NCBI RefSeq assembly: GCF_002860205.1
Contig: NZ_PGVB01000010.1
Location: forward strand, 62,001-126,000
Direction of reading: 5' to 3'
DNA: 64,000 bases
Origin: Bacillus sp. T33-2
GTDB taxonomy: Bacteria > Bacillota > Bacilli > Bacillales > Cytobacillaceae
In this document: piece by piece, positions 35,909 to 44,319 of the stretch
Position numbering within the stretch: the first letter of the stretch is position 1
How the letters are laid out: every line of letters starts with the position of its first letter
Notes under the pieces: model-generated
The model's database searches: none
Told to the model about the DNA's origin: nothing
The model's input: the letters and a program-made list of their open reading frames with translations, nothing else
Made by a program: the position numbers and the translations under genes

Positions 35909-36028
35909 TGTCTGGCTCAAGCGCCTAGGAGCTCTGGTCATAAGCCCAATCCGTCATGTAGGCAAAAGAGCAGCCTTCTCGCCGGCTAGTCTTATGCCTG
36001 TGCTCCTGGGGAAGGCACTTCCGCTTTT
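35909..36028. repeat. Full-length copy of an intergenic repeat element (MITE-like)
   Basis: The gap between smc and ftsY is almost entirely this element. It begins TTGTCTGGCTCAAGCGCC and ends GGCACTTCCGCTTTTC on the plus strand. Its arms can pair: AGGAGC (35927-35932) with GCTCCT (36002-36007), and CATAAG (35939-35944) with CTTATG (35991-35996). A compact copy is at 9356-9386 and a fragment at 40513-40525. From memory, comparable elements recur in Bacillaceae genomes. It is transcribed as part of smc-ftsY. Confidence 0.65.
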
Positions 36029-39000
36029 CTAAATTCTGACCAGCTCTTTCGATTCTTCAAGCCGCACAGAGACAAGCTTTGACACACCTGATTCCTGCAT
36101 GGTGACGCCGTATAGGACATCCGCTTCCTCCATTGTGCCTTTCCGGTGGGTGATCACGATAAACTGTGTACCTTCGCTGTACCGTTTCAGGTACTGGCTA
36201 AAACGGTGGACATTTGCTTCATCAAGGGCTGCTTCCACTTCATCAAGAATACAGAACGGGACAGGCCTGACCTTCAGGATCGAGAATAGCAGCGCAATCG
36301 CTGTCAGTGAACGCTCTCCCCCGGACAGCAGGCCGAGGTTCTGAAGCTTTTTGCCCGGAGGCTGTGCGACCAGTTCTACCCCAGTGTTCAGCAAATCGTC
36401 CGGTTCTGTCAGCCGCAGGTCTGCCCTGCCGCCGCCGAAAAGCGCCTGGAATACAGGCTCAAAATGGGTGCGGATCGCCTCGAATGTATGCTCAAACCGT
36501 TTCTTCATTTCAAAATCCATTTCACCTATGACCTGGAAAAGGGTATCCTTGGCGTCCTGCAGGTCCGACCGCTGTTCATGAAGAAACTCATACCGTTCGG
36601 AAACACGGTCATATTCCTCAATGGCACCAAGATTGACTGTGCCAAGCTCATCAATCGCAAGCTTTATGAGCTTTACTTTTCGCCGCGCTTCATCCGCAGG
36701 GATTTCGAGCGGATATTGTTCTTTTGCGGCTTCAAATGTCAACAAGTATTCTTCACGAAGGTGTGAAAGCCGGTTGTCGAGCTCCACATCAAGCCGGCCG
36801 AGCTTTACTTCTTCGTCTTTAAGGACTTCATTCAGCCCTTTAGACGTGCGTTTGAGTTCTTTTGCCTCCAGCTCGGCATCTTCAAGGCCGTTTTGCATTT
36901 TTAATCTTTCATCTCTTCTTGAAGCGATCAGTTCCAATGTCTCATTTTTATCGCGGAGCTTTTGCCTTGCCGCCTCTTCAAGCTGTGCTTCCCCTGAAGA
37001 ACTGTCCGTCATCTCTGAAGAAAGCAGGGACAGATCCTCCTTTAGGACCCTCAATTTCTCTGTTTGTTCCGCCAATTCCGCCACAGTGCTGTCAAGCTTT
37101 TCAATAGCATGGTTTAATTGCTCTCTTTTTGCCGCAAGCGTTATTTTCAGCTGATTGATTTCGCCATTGAGCGTTTCTTTTGAAGTGACATTGCTGTTTT
37201 TCTGTTCTGTTAAGCTGGAAATCTCATTATCAAGGCCGGCGAGCTCTGTTTTGTAGTGCTCAAGCCTTGCCGCGAGTTCCTGTTTCCTTGCTGCCAACTG
37301 GTCTTTTTCCTGCCCGAATTGCAGCATTTCTGAATCATAGACAGCGAGCCGTTCGTTGATGTTTTTTTCTTCTATTTCCACTTCCCGGAGCCGGCCCTTC
37401 AAGGACTGCTCGTCCAGGCGGAGCTCCTCTCCCTTTTTGCGCAGGTCTTCCAGGTTTCTTTCTCCAGTTTGGATATCCGCTTTGAGAGCCTTGACCTGGT
37501 TTTCCAGCTGGGCAGTTTTTGACTCCATGCTTGCAAGCCTGGCTTTCAGTTCCTCCAGGTCGCCTTTACGGCTCAGCAGTGATGAAGACTTCTGCTTAAC
37601 AGCACCACCGGTCATCGACCCGCCAGGATTGACGACATCCCCGTCAAGGGTCACAATTCTGCTTCTGTATTGAACCGTTCGGGCAATTTCGTTGGCACCC
37701 TTTAAATCCTTTGCGACAATGACATTTCCAAGTAGATTATCAATAATTCCCTGGTATTTTTCATTGAATTGCACTAGTCCTGCTGCTGTCCCAATATAAG
37801 CCGGGTGCCCTGCGGCAGCCTGTAGCATCGACGCAGACACAGATTTACCTTTTATGATGCTGAGGGGCAAAAATGTTGCCCTTCCGTACGAGTGCTGCTT
37901 CAAAAACTGAATGGCCTTTCTTGCGCTTTCTTCCGTATCGACGACAATATGCTGCATTGCTCCGCCCAGTGCCGTTTCAATTGCTGTTTCATACTGCTTC
38001 GGCACCTGGATTAATTCAGCCACTGCCCCTTCAATTCCTGACAGCCTGTTATTGCGCGCTTTTAAAATTTCCTTGACTCCCTGAAAAAAGCCAGAATAGT
38101 CTTCTTCCATTTCTTCCAGCATTTCTTTTTTCGATCTTGCCTGCTGAAGGAACTGGTAAGCCTGGTAAAGGTCCTTTTCCTGTTTCTGATAGTTGTGTTT
38201 GAGTGATTCAAGTTTTTTTTGTTCCTCATAAAACCGGTGGACCTGTTTCTTGAGCATTTCTGTCGCTGCCGATAGCTGCTGTTCGGTATCCGCCTTTTTT
38301 TGGGCGATTTCCGAGCGTACTTTTATATATCTGTCGTTTTCACCATCCAAGCGTGAGCTTCTGGCCGTTTGCTGCTCCAGCTGCTGCTCTATATAATTCA
38401 CTTCATTTTTGGCGCTCGCCTGCTTGTTAAGGATTTCGATATAGTCACTTTTCAATGAATCAATTTTTAATTCTATATCCTGGCTGAACAGCTTCAACTG
38501 GCCCTGTTTTTGGAGAAGGGCAGCTTCAAGCTCTGCTGCAGAACTGCGAAGTGACGCAACAGCAGTGTCGCTTTCAGCCTTTTGTACCTCAAGAGCTTCG
38601 ATCCGGCTGGTGATGCCGGTGATATTTTTCTCAAGCTGTTCCTTATTTTGGCCGGCATTTTTCTTCCGTTCTTTTAAAACTTCTTTTCGGCCCTCAAGCT
38701 TTTCCAGTTCCTCAGTGGCATGAAGAAGAACCGTTTGCAGGTCGCTCACCGATTCATCGATGGCGGCAATCTGGTCACGCTTCTGTTCAATTTCCGCTTC
38801 CTTTTTTTGAAGGACAGCAGCGAGCTTCAGTTCGTCTTGTTTATGAAGCTCCAGCTGGGCTGAGAGATGCTCCCACCGGCCGTGGAGCTCTTCAATTTCA
38901 TAGGCAGTCAGGGCTACTTCTATTTTTTCAAGCTCATCTTTTTTTTCGAGAAAATCTTTGGCGATCGAAGCCTGAATTTTTAAAGGCTCCACCTGCCCTT

Positions 39001-39595
39001 CGAGCTCATGGAGAATGTCCGCGACGCGATTAAGGTTTTCCTGCGTCTCGAACAGCTTTGCTTCAGCTTTTTTCTTTCTTGTTTTATATTTCAGCACTCC
39101 AGCCGCTTCTTCGAAGATCGTCCTTCTGTCTTCAGGTTTGCTGTTCAGTATTTCTTCGACCTTCCCCTGGCTGATGATCGAAAAAGCTTCACGGCCCAGG
39201 CCTGAATCCATAAACAATTCGACAATATCTTTCAGCCTGCATGGCTGCTTATTGATTAAAAACTCGCTTTCACCCGAGCGGTATACCCTTCTTGTCACAC
39301 TGACTTCATTGTATTCGATTGGCAGGGATTGTCCTTCATTATCCAGTGTCAGAGTGACTTCGGCGAAATTCAGCGGTTTCCTCGTATCACTGCCGGCAAA
39401 AATGATATCCTCCATTTTTGAGCCGCGCAGGGATTTAGCGGATTGCTCGCCCAGAACCCAGCGGATTGCGTCGGTTATATTGCTCTTCCCGCTGCCATTC
39501 GGCCCGACGACCGCTGTCACACCCGGGACGAATTCAACGCCAATCCGTTCGGCAAATGATTTAAAGCCGACTACATCTAAACGTTTTAGAAACAC
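36029..39595 (-). CDS. smc: Smc, chromosome condensation ATPase
   Basis: The 1188-residue protein has the standard SMC layout: N-terminal Walker A GPNGSGKSN (about 32-40), the first coiled coil, a hinge (about 510-640, with IVTLDGDVVNPGGSMTGGAV at its end), the second coiled coil and a C-terminal head with signature LLSGGERSLTAIALLFS and Walker B FCILDEVEAALDEAN. With ScpA and ScpB it loads at parS and aligns chromosome arms. It starts 23 nt after rnc and is followed by ftsY. Many short plus-strand ORFs across it are shadows of the coiled coil. Confidence 0.98.
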   Translation of the reverse strand: MFLKRLDVVGFKSFAERIGVEFVPGVTAVVGPNGSGKSNITDAIRWVLGEQSAKSLRGSKMEDIIFAGSDTRKPLNFAEVTLTLDNEGQSLPIEYNEVSVTRRVYRSGESEFLINKQPCRLKDIVELFMDSGLGREAFSIISQGKVEEILNSKPEDRRTIFEEAAGVLKYKTRKKKAEAKLFETQENLNRVADILHELEGQVEPLKIQASIAKDFLEKKDELEKIEVALTAYEIEELHGRWEHLSAQLELHKQDELKLAAVLQKKEAEIEQKRDQIAAIDESVSDLQTVLLHATEELEKLEGRKEVLKERKKNAGQNKEQLEKNITGITSRIEALEVQKAESDTAVASLRSSAAELEAALLQKQGQLKLFSQDIELKIDSLKSDYIEILNKQASAKNEVNYIEQQLEQQTARSSRLDGENDRYIKVRSEIAQKKADTEQQLSAATEMLKKQVHRFYEEQKKLESLKHNYQKQEKDLYQAYQFLQQARSKKEMLEEMEEDYSGFFQGVKEILKARNNRLSGIEGAVAELIQVPKQYETAIETALGGAMQHIVVDTEESARKAIQFLKQHSYGRATFLPLSIIKGKSVSASMLQAAAGHPAYIGTAAGLVQFNEKYQGIIDNLLGNVIVAKDLKGANEIARTVQYRSRIVTLDGDVVNPGGSMTGGAVKQKSSSLLSRKGDLEELKARLASMESKTAQLENQVKALKADIQTGERNLEDLRKKGEELRLDEQSLKGRLREVEIEEKNINERLAVYDSEMLQFGQEKDQLAARKQELAARLEHYKTELAGLDNEISSLTEQKNSNVTSKETLNGEINQLKITLAAKREQLNHAIEKLDSTVAELAEQTEKLRVLKEDLSLLSSEMTDSSSGEAQLEEAARQKLRDKNETLELIASRRDERLKMQNGLEDAELEAKELKRTSKGLNEVLKDEEVKLGRLDVELDNRLSHLREEYLLTFEAAKEQYPLEIPADEARRKVKLIKLAIDELGTVNLGAIEEYDRVSERYEFLHEQRSDLQDAKDTLFQVIGEMDFEMKKRFEHTFEAIRTHFEPVFQALFGGGRADLRLTEPDDLLNTGVELVAQPPGKKLQNLGLLSGGERSLTAIALLFSILKVRPVPFCILDEVEAALDEANVHRFSQYLKRYSEGTQFIVITHRKGTMEEADVLYGVTMQESGVSKLVSVRLEESKELVRI

Positions 39596-39618
39596 TTCCC
39601 GCTCTCCCTTTCCAGTTA

Positions 39619-40395
39619 TTATGATTCCTTGCTGTCATTTTGCTTTGAGATAGCTTCCATGTGTGTTCTGAGTTTTTCCAGCGCCATCTGGGCGGCATGC
39701 TGTTCAGCCTCTTTCTTGGAACGGCCCGATCCCGTTCCCAGCACTTCGCCGTTCAGGGACACGCGTGATTCGAATTCACGGTTGTGGGCCGGTCCCTTCT
39801 CTTTTAAAATTTTATATTCGAGAATGCCTGCCGCGTCCCTTTGGACAAGCTCCTGCAGCTGGCTTTTAAAATCCATCACATGAGAAAAAGCACCGGCATT
39901 GATTTTTGGAAACACGACTTTTTCAAGAAATGAAGTGACAGTTTCGATTCCCTTGTCCAAATATAAAGCCCCGATAAAAGCTTCAAACACGTCCGCCAGC
40001 AGTGCCGGCCGCGCACGGCCCCCGGTCATTTCTTCCCCTTTGCCGAGAAGGACCAGCCCCCCAAAAGAAAGCTCGTTTGCAAAGGAAACAAGGGACGGTT
40101 CACAAACTACAGCTGCCCTGAGCTTAGTCAATTCTCCTTCGCTCATCATCGGGTATTTTTTAAATAAAAATTGTGACACTGTCAGCTCCAACACGGCGTC
40201 TCCAAGAAATTCAAGCCTTTCGTTGTCTTCATAAGGCTTCCTGCGATGCTCATTCACATAGGATGAATGGGTGAATGCCTGTTTTAACAGCTTTTCGTTC
40301 TCAAACTGGATTCCGATTCTTTCCTGGAATTCACTGAATTTAGTATCTTTTGCGCGGATGATTCGTTTTTCCTTGTCTTTTCCGTTGTTGCGCAT
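39619..40395 (-). CDS. rnc: Ribonuclease III
   Basis: The 258-residue enzyme has the RNase III signature [20 protein letters not shown] (about residues 57-76), a second acidic site in [15 protein letters not shown] and a C-terminal dsRNA-binding domain ([20 protein letters not shown] to AAQMALEKL). It cleaves double-stranded RNA, including rRNA precursors and scRNA. The frame starts at a TTG (40416), but GGTGGAG lies 6 nt before the ATG at 40393-40395, which I prefer. It heads rnc-smc-ftsY. Confidence 0.97.
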   Translation of the reverse strand: MRNNGKDKEKRIIRAKDTKFSEFQERIGIQFENEKLLKQAFTHSSYVNEHRRKPYEDNERLEFLGDAVLELTVSQFLFKKYPMMSEGELTKLRAAVVCEPSLVSFANELSFGGLVLLGKGEEMTGGRARPALLADVFEAFIGALYLDKGIETVTSFLEKVVFPKINAGAFSHVMDFKSQLQELVQRDAAGILEYKILKEKGPAHNREFESRVSLNGEVLGTGSGRSKKEAEQHAAQMALEKLRTHMEAISKQNDSKES

Positions 40396-40445
40396 GAATG
40401 ACTCCACCTTGATCAAAATTTACAAACCGACAACTAACTACAGAA

Positions 40446-40530
40446 GAAGCCCCGTTTAGTAAACGGAGCTTGTTTTAATGGAAGAACAAGACAAAATAAC
40501 ATGATGACTGCCTTGCTCCAGCGCCTTTCT
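40446..40530. repeat. Hairpin and repeat fragment between acpP and rnc
   Basis: An 11-bp stem with one mismatch (40447-40457 with 40461-40471) lies about 60 bp after acpP. The T-rich side (TTGTTTTAAT) is on the plus strand, so for the minus-strand genes it is not a standard terminator. Nearer acpP, TTGCTCCAGCGCC (40513-40525) matches the left end of the repeat element at 9356 and 35909. The hairpin may be an attenuator or processing site between acpP and rnc. Confidence 0.45.
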
Positions 40531-40532
40531 CA

Positions 40533-40766
40533 TTACATTTGGCTATTTATGTAATTAACCGCGTCACCAACTGTAGAGATCTTTTCAGCATCATCGTCAG
40601 AGATTTCAGTGTTGAATTCGTCTTCTAATTCCATCACAAGTTCTACAACGTCAAGGGAATCAGCACCTAGATCATCTTTGAAGGATGCTTCGAGAGTTAC
40701 TTGGGATTCGTCTACACCTAAACGGTCAACAATAATTTTTGTTACACGTTCTAACACATCTGCCAT
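40533..40766 (-). CDS. acpP: Acyl carrier protein
   Basis: The 77-residue acidic protein carries the phosphopantetheine attachment serine, Ser37, in [19 protein letters not shown]. It holds growing acyl chains in fatty-acid synthesis. A GGGGAGGTG site precedes the ATG. It follows fabG after 93 nt and is last in the fapR-plsX-fabD-fabG-acpP series; a perfect -10 box just upstream suggests its own promoter, which fits its high demand. Confidence 0.98.
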   Translation of the reverse strand: MADVLERVTKIIVDRLGVDESQVTLEASFKDDLGADSLDVVELVMELEDEFNTEISDDDAEKISTVGDAVNYINSQM

Positions 40767-40789
40767 GCTCGTTCACCTCCCCTCAAGCA

Positions 40790-40795
40790 ATTATA
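40790..40795 (-). promoter_or_regulatory. Candidate -10 box for acpP
   Basis: A perfect TATAAT on the minus strand lies 24 nt upstream of acpP. The matching -35 region (TTTATT at 17-bp spacing) is poor, so the promoter is only tentative. Confidence 0.35.
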
Positions 40796-40859
40796 GATGA
40801 TTTTATTTAAATAATAAACGCTTATCGACAATTTTTAAAGAAAGCAGGGGCCCCGGCAA

Positions 40860-41603
40860 TCACATCACCATTCCGCCGTCGACATGGATTGTCTGCCCGG
40901 TTATATAGCTTGTGTCATCCGAAGCAAGGAAGACGACTGTCCTTGCAATATCTTCCGGCTGGCCGAACCTGGCGAGAGGGATTTGCTTAAGCATTTCATT
41001 TTTCACATCTGCATCAAGCTTGTCTGTCATGTCAGTGGTAATGAAACCCGGTGCGACTGCGTTGACAGTGATTCCCCTGGAGGCAAGCTCTTTTGCCGTC
41101 GTCTTTGTCAGGCCAATAACGCCTGCCTTGGCTGCAACATAATTGGCCTGGCCAGGATTGCCGCTGACCCCGACGATGGAGGAGATATTGATGATCCGGC
41201 CGCTCCTCTGCTTCATCATTTGTCTTGTGACTGCCTTTGTGCAGAGGAAAACACCCTTCAGGTTTGTATTAATGACATCATCCCATTCGGATTCCTTCAT
41301 CCTCATGAGCAGGTTGTCTTTTGTAATTCCGGCATTATTTACGAGAATATCGAGTTTTCCAAAGGTGTCAATCGTCTCCTTTACAAGAGATGCAACCGAT
41401 TCAGGGTTGGATACATCAGATTGGACGGCAATCGCTTCCCGGTCCATAGATTTAATTTCTTCAACCGCTTCGAGTGCCCTTGCTTCACTGCCTGCATAAT
41501 TAACGACGACATTGGCTCCTTCCCTTGCGAGTTCAAGGGCAATTTCCTTGCCAATCCCTCTTGACGCTCCGGTGACGAGAGCCACTTTACCTTCCAGCTT
41601 CAT
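40860..41603 (-). CDS. fabG: FabG, 3-oxoacyl-ACP reductase
   Basis: The 247-residue short-chain dehydrogenase has the NADPH loop [17 protein letters not shown] (about residues 9-25), NNAG (near 89), the catalytic Ser in [13 protein letters not shown] and Tyr-x-x-x-Lys in [11 protein letters not shown] (near 154). It reduces 3-oxoacyl-ACP in chain elongation. It overlaps fabD by 4 nt (ATGA) and has an AAGGAGG site. Confidence 0.97.
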   Translation of the reverse strand: MKLEGKVALVTGASRGIGKEIALELAREGANVVVNYAGSEARALEAVEEIKSMDREAIAVQSDVSNPESVASLVKETIDTFGKLDILVNNAGITKDNLLMRMKESEWDDVINTNLKGVFLCTKAVTRQMMKQRSGRIINISSIVGVSGNPGQANYVAAKAGVIGLTKTTAKELASRGITVNAVAPGFITTDMTDKLDADVKNEMLKQIPLARFGQPEDIARTVVFLASDDTSYITGQTIHVDGGMVM

Positions 41604-42547
41604 TTTGTCTCCTCCTTCAGGGCCGCAACGGCTGTTTTGCAGCTTTCTTCATCAAAAACGGGCAATGTAGTGGCTGACCGGCTGATTTTTTTAACAAGCC
41701 CGCTCAAAACTTTACCAGGCCCGATTTCCACAAACGTATCAACACCCAAATCCAGCAATTTTTGGACTGAGTCCTCCCAGAGCACGGGGGAATACAGCTG
41801 TTCAATCAGCTTCTGTTTGATCTCCGAAGACGATTGCATCGGTTCTGCGGTGACATTTGCGATAACCGGAATCTGCGCGGCCCTCACGTTTATGCCTGCT
41901 AAAACATCTTCAAACTGTCCTGCGGCCGGTTTCATCAAAACGGAATGGAAAGGGCCGCTGACATCGAGGGGAATGACACGTTTTGCCCCGGCTTCCTTCG
42001 CTTTGACGGAAGCTTCGTCAACACCTTTTCTTGAACCAGAAATGACTATTTGTCCAGGGCAGTTCATATTTGCCAGCCCGACAGGATACCCCTGCGCTGT
42101 GACGCGGTCCGTAACGGCTGATAATGTTTCCCGGTCCAGCCCAAGAACAGCAGACATCGTGCCTTCACGGTTAGGCACTGCTTTTTCCATCAGCTCTCCC
42201 CGTTTACGGACTGCGTAAACACCGTCTTCAAATGTAAGGGCGCCTGCTGCAACTAGGGCCGAGTATTCTCCAAGGCTGTGGCCAGCAACATAATCCGGTT
42301 CGATCCCGGATCCCCTGAAATATTCCAGGATGGCAATGGATGTGGTCAGCAGGGCTGGCTGTGCGTTAACTGTCAAGGTCAGCGTCTCCTGGGGCCCTTC
42401 AAAAATAAGGTCGCTTAAGTTTTCCTGGAGCACTTCATCTGCCTTTTTGAAAACGGCCATTACTTCTTCATGTGATTCTGCAAGCGCCTTTCCCATTCCG
42501 GCAGCCTGCGATCCCTGCCCTGGAAAAATAAAAGCAATTTTACCCAT
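41600..42547 (-). CDS. fabD: FabD, malonyl-CoA:ACP transacylase
   Basis: The 315-residue enzyme starts [19 protein letters not shown] and has the nucleophile Ser91 in [11 protein letters not shown] and the catalytic His in [11 protein letters not shown] (near 200). It transfers malonyl groups to ACP. It lies between plsX and fabG, the standard Bacillus order, under FapR control. Confidence 0.97.
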   Translation of the reverse strand: MGKIAFIFPGQGSQAAGMGKALAESHEEVMAVFKKADEVLQENLSDLIFEGPQETLTLTVNAQPALLTTSIAILEYFRGSGIEPDYVAGHSLGEYSALVAAGALTFEDGVYAVRKRGELMEKAVPNREGTMSAVLGLDRETLSAVTDRVTAQGYPVGLANMNCPGQIVISGSRKGVDEASVKAKEAGAKRVIPLDVSGPFHSVLMKPAAGQFEDVLAGINVRAAQIPVIANVTAEPMQSSSEIKQKLIEQLYSPVLWEDSVQKLLDLGVDTFVEIGPGKVLSGLVKKISRSATTLPVFDEESCKTAVAALKEETK

Positions 42548-42572
42548 GTATAATACCCCTCCTGCCTGATTT

Positions 42573-43583
42573 TTATTTTTGTATCAACTTTGGCTGGCTT
42601 TCGATTGCTTTTTTTATCGTTCCTGAAACATCGTTCTGGACCATTTCCCGTGCCTGGCGGATAGCGTTATATACAGCATTCGCATCAGATGAACCGTGGG
42701 CTTTGATGACCGGGGCCTTTAGGCCGAACAGACCGGCGCCGCCATATTCCGAATAATCCATCTTGTTCTTGAGGACGGTTAAGTCAGGTTTAAGCACCGC
42801 TGCGGCAAGCTTACTTTTGAGACTGGCCGTCAGTGCAGATTTAAGCATTTTAAACACGGACATAGCTGTGCCTTCAATTGTCTTGAGCACCATATTGCCG
42901 GTAAAGCCGTCTGTTACTACGACGTCGGCTGCTCCTTCCAGAAGCTCCCTGGCTTCAACATTCCCTACAAAATTGATGTCCGCTTCCTGCAGCAGGGAAA
43001 AAGCCTGCTTGGTGAGCTCATTTCCTTTTTTCGCTTCGGTACCTATATTTAAAAGGCCGACTCTTGGCTGCTTGATCCCTCTTGCCTTCTCGGTGTAAAT
43101 CGACCCCATGATCGCGTACTGCAGCAGGTGCTCAGGCCTTGCATCAACATTTGCACCGACATCAAGGAGCAAAAAACCTTCTCCGCCGATTGTCGGCAAT
43201 GTCGGGGAGAGCGCAGGACGTTCTATACCCTCGATCCGGCCCACCACAAACAGTCCGGCAGCCATCAATGCCCCTGTATTCCCGGCTGAGATACAGCCGT
43301 CCGCTTCCCCTTCTGCTACCTGCTGTGCAGCGAGCACCATGGAGGCATTTTTCTTTCGCCGTACAGCCCGGACAGGCTCATCGGTTCCTAAAATCACTTC
43401 TTCTGTATGTATGATTCCGATTCTTTCTTCATTGGAAAGATGTTCACGAATCTTTGGCTCGTCCCCAACCAGAGTAATCGAAATGTCATTAAATGCCTGT
43501 ACAGCTTTCATTGCTCCAAGGACGATTTCTTTAGGGGCGTTGTCACCGCCCATTGCATCTATCGCTAATTTCAATGGTCTCAT
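42573..43583 (-). CDS. plsX: PlsX, phosphate acyltransferase
   Basis: The 336-residue protein starts [20 protein letters not shown] and shows [18 protein letters not shown] (near 94) and [20 protein letters not shown] (near 218), all family hallmarks. PlsX converts acyl-ACP to acyl-phosphate for phospholipid synthesis and is a peripheral membrane protein. It follows fapR by 9 nt and is in the FapR regulon. Confidence 0.97.
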   Translation of the reverse strand: MRPLKLAIDAMGGDNAPKEIVLGAMKAVQAFNDISITLVGDEPKIREHLSNEERIGIIHTEEVILGTDEPVRAVRRKKNASMVLAAQQVAEGEADGCISAGNTGALMAAGLFVVGRIEGIERPALSPTLPTIGGEGFLLLDVGANVDARPEHLLQYAIMGSIYTEKARGIKQPRVGLLNIGTEAKKGNELTKQAFSLLQEADINFVGNVEARELLEGAADVVVTDGFTGNMVLKTIEGTAMSVFKMLKSALTASLKSKLAAAVLKPDLTVLKNKMDYSEYGGAGLFGLKAPVIKAHGSSDANAVYNAIRQAREMVQNDVSGTIKKAIESQPKLIQK

Positions 43584-43592
43584 CCCTTATGT

Positions 43593-44156
43593 TTATTTTT
43601 TGGACCGGTACATCTGAAAATCACCTTTGAATACAAGTTCGGAATTCACATAACTGCTTACTTCAACGGTTGTTCTGCCTGTATCTGCATCAATTCTTGT
43701 GACCCTTGCCTTGGCAATGACCCGCTCGTTTTCCTTCACGGATCTAGTGAACTGGATACTCGCCTTTGCCGTCAATGCGAGTTCATCATTGATGACCGCG
43801 ACTGCGAGGGAGTTTGCCTGGGCAAACACATGATGCCCTCTTGCGATGCGGTTTCTTTTAAAGACATGCTCCTGTTTCACATCGAAAATCGAAATCGCGC
43901 TCTTGTCCAATTCTATGTCAATAATTTCACCAATCACTTCTTCAAGCGGCAGTGACCTGACTTCATCCTCAATCCGCTTTTCCGCCACGCTTTTTATGCG
44001 TTCCCTCAGTTCGGGAATCGACAATTCCAGGCGGTCCAGCCTGATTGTCTGAATGCTCACTGTAAATTTCTCTGCCAGCTCTTCATCTGTGATAAATGGG
44101 TTTTCTTTTATCGTCTCAGCCAGCAGCTGCTGCCGTTCCCGTTTATTCCGCTTCAT
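43593..44156 (-). CDS. fapR: FapR, malonyl-CoA-responsive repressor of lipid synthesis
   Basis: The 187-residue protein has an N-terminal helix-turn-helix ([20 protein letters not shown], residues 19-38) and a C-terminal hot-dog domain (about 70-185) that binds malonyl-CoA in the family. It represses its own operon and other fatty-acid and phospholipid genes until malonyl-CoA releases it. A near-perfect FapR operator overlaps the transcription start upstream, so autoregulation is directly supported by the sequence. Confidence 0.97.
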   Translation of the reverse strand: MKRNKRERQQLLAETIKENPFITDEELAEKFTVSIQTIRLDRLELSIPELRERIKSVAEKRIEDEVRSLPLEEVIGEIIDIELDKSAISIFDVKQEHVFKRNRIARGHHVFAQANSLAVAVINDELALTAKASIQFTRSVKENERVIAKARVTRIDADTGRTTVEVSSYVNSELVFKGDFQMYRSKK

Positions 44157-44180
44157 ATTTCAACCACACCGTCCGTGATA

Positions 44181-44197
44181 TTATGACTAGGTACTAA
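44181..44197 (-). promoter_or_regulatory. FapR operator upstream of fapR
   Basis: The minus strand reads TTAGTACCTAGTCATAA, which differs from the 17-bp FapR consensus in one position of the right arm. It begins 4 bp after the -10 box, so bound FapR would block initiation of fapR-plsX-fabD-fabG. Confidence 0.9.
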
Positions 44198-44201
44198 AAG
44201 T

Positions 44202-44231
44202 AGTATATGGTTAATAAAAATAGATTGTCAA
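44202..44231 (-). promoter_or_regulatory. SigA promoter for fapR operon
   Basis: Minus strand: TTGACA (44226-44231), 18-bp spacer, TATACT (44202-44207). It lies directly upstream of the FapR operator. Confidence 0.75.
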
Positions 44232-44277
44232 TAAGAAAAGTGGTCTATATAAACTCGCTGGGCATTGGAACTGGGCA

Positions 44278-44312
44278 AAAGAAAAGCGCTCTCCCTTGTT
44301 TGGGGAAGCGCG
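44278..44312 (-). terminator. Intrinsic terminator after recG
   Basis: GCGCT/AGCGC (44307-44311 and 44286-44290) with an inner TCCC/GGGA pair and a single bulge, followed by TTTTCTTTT on the minus strand. It lies 7 bp after the recG stop and upstream of the fapR promoter. Confidence 0.8.
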
Positions 44313-44319
44313 TAACCTA

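Noticed and set aside
40884-41564. 226-codon plus-strand ORF opposite fabG
   Set aside because: Antisense to a complete FabG with all catalytic residues; no domain visible in the antisense product.
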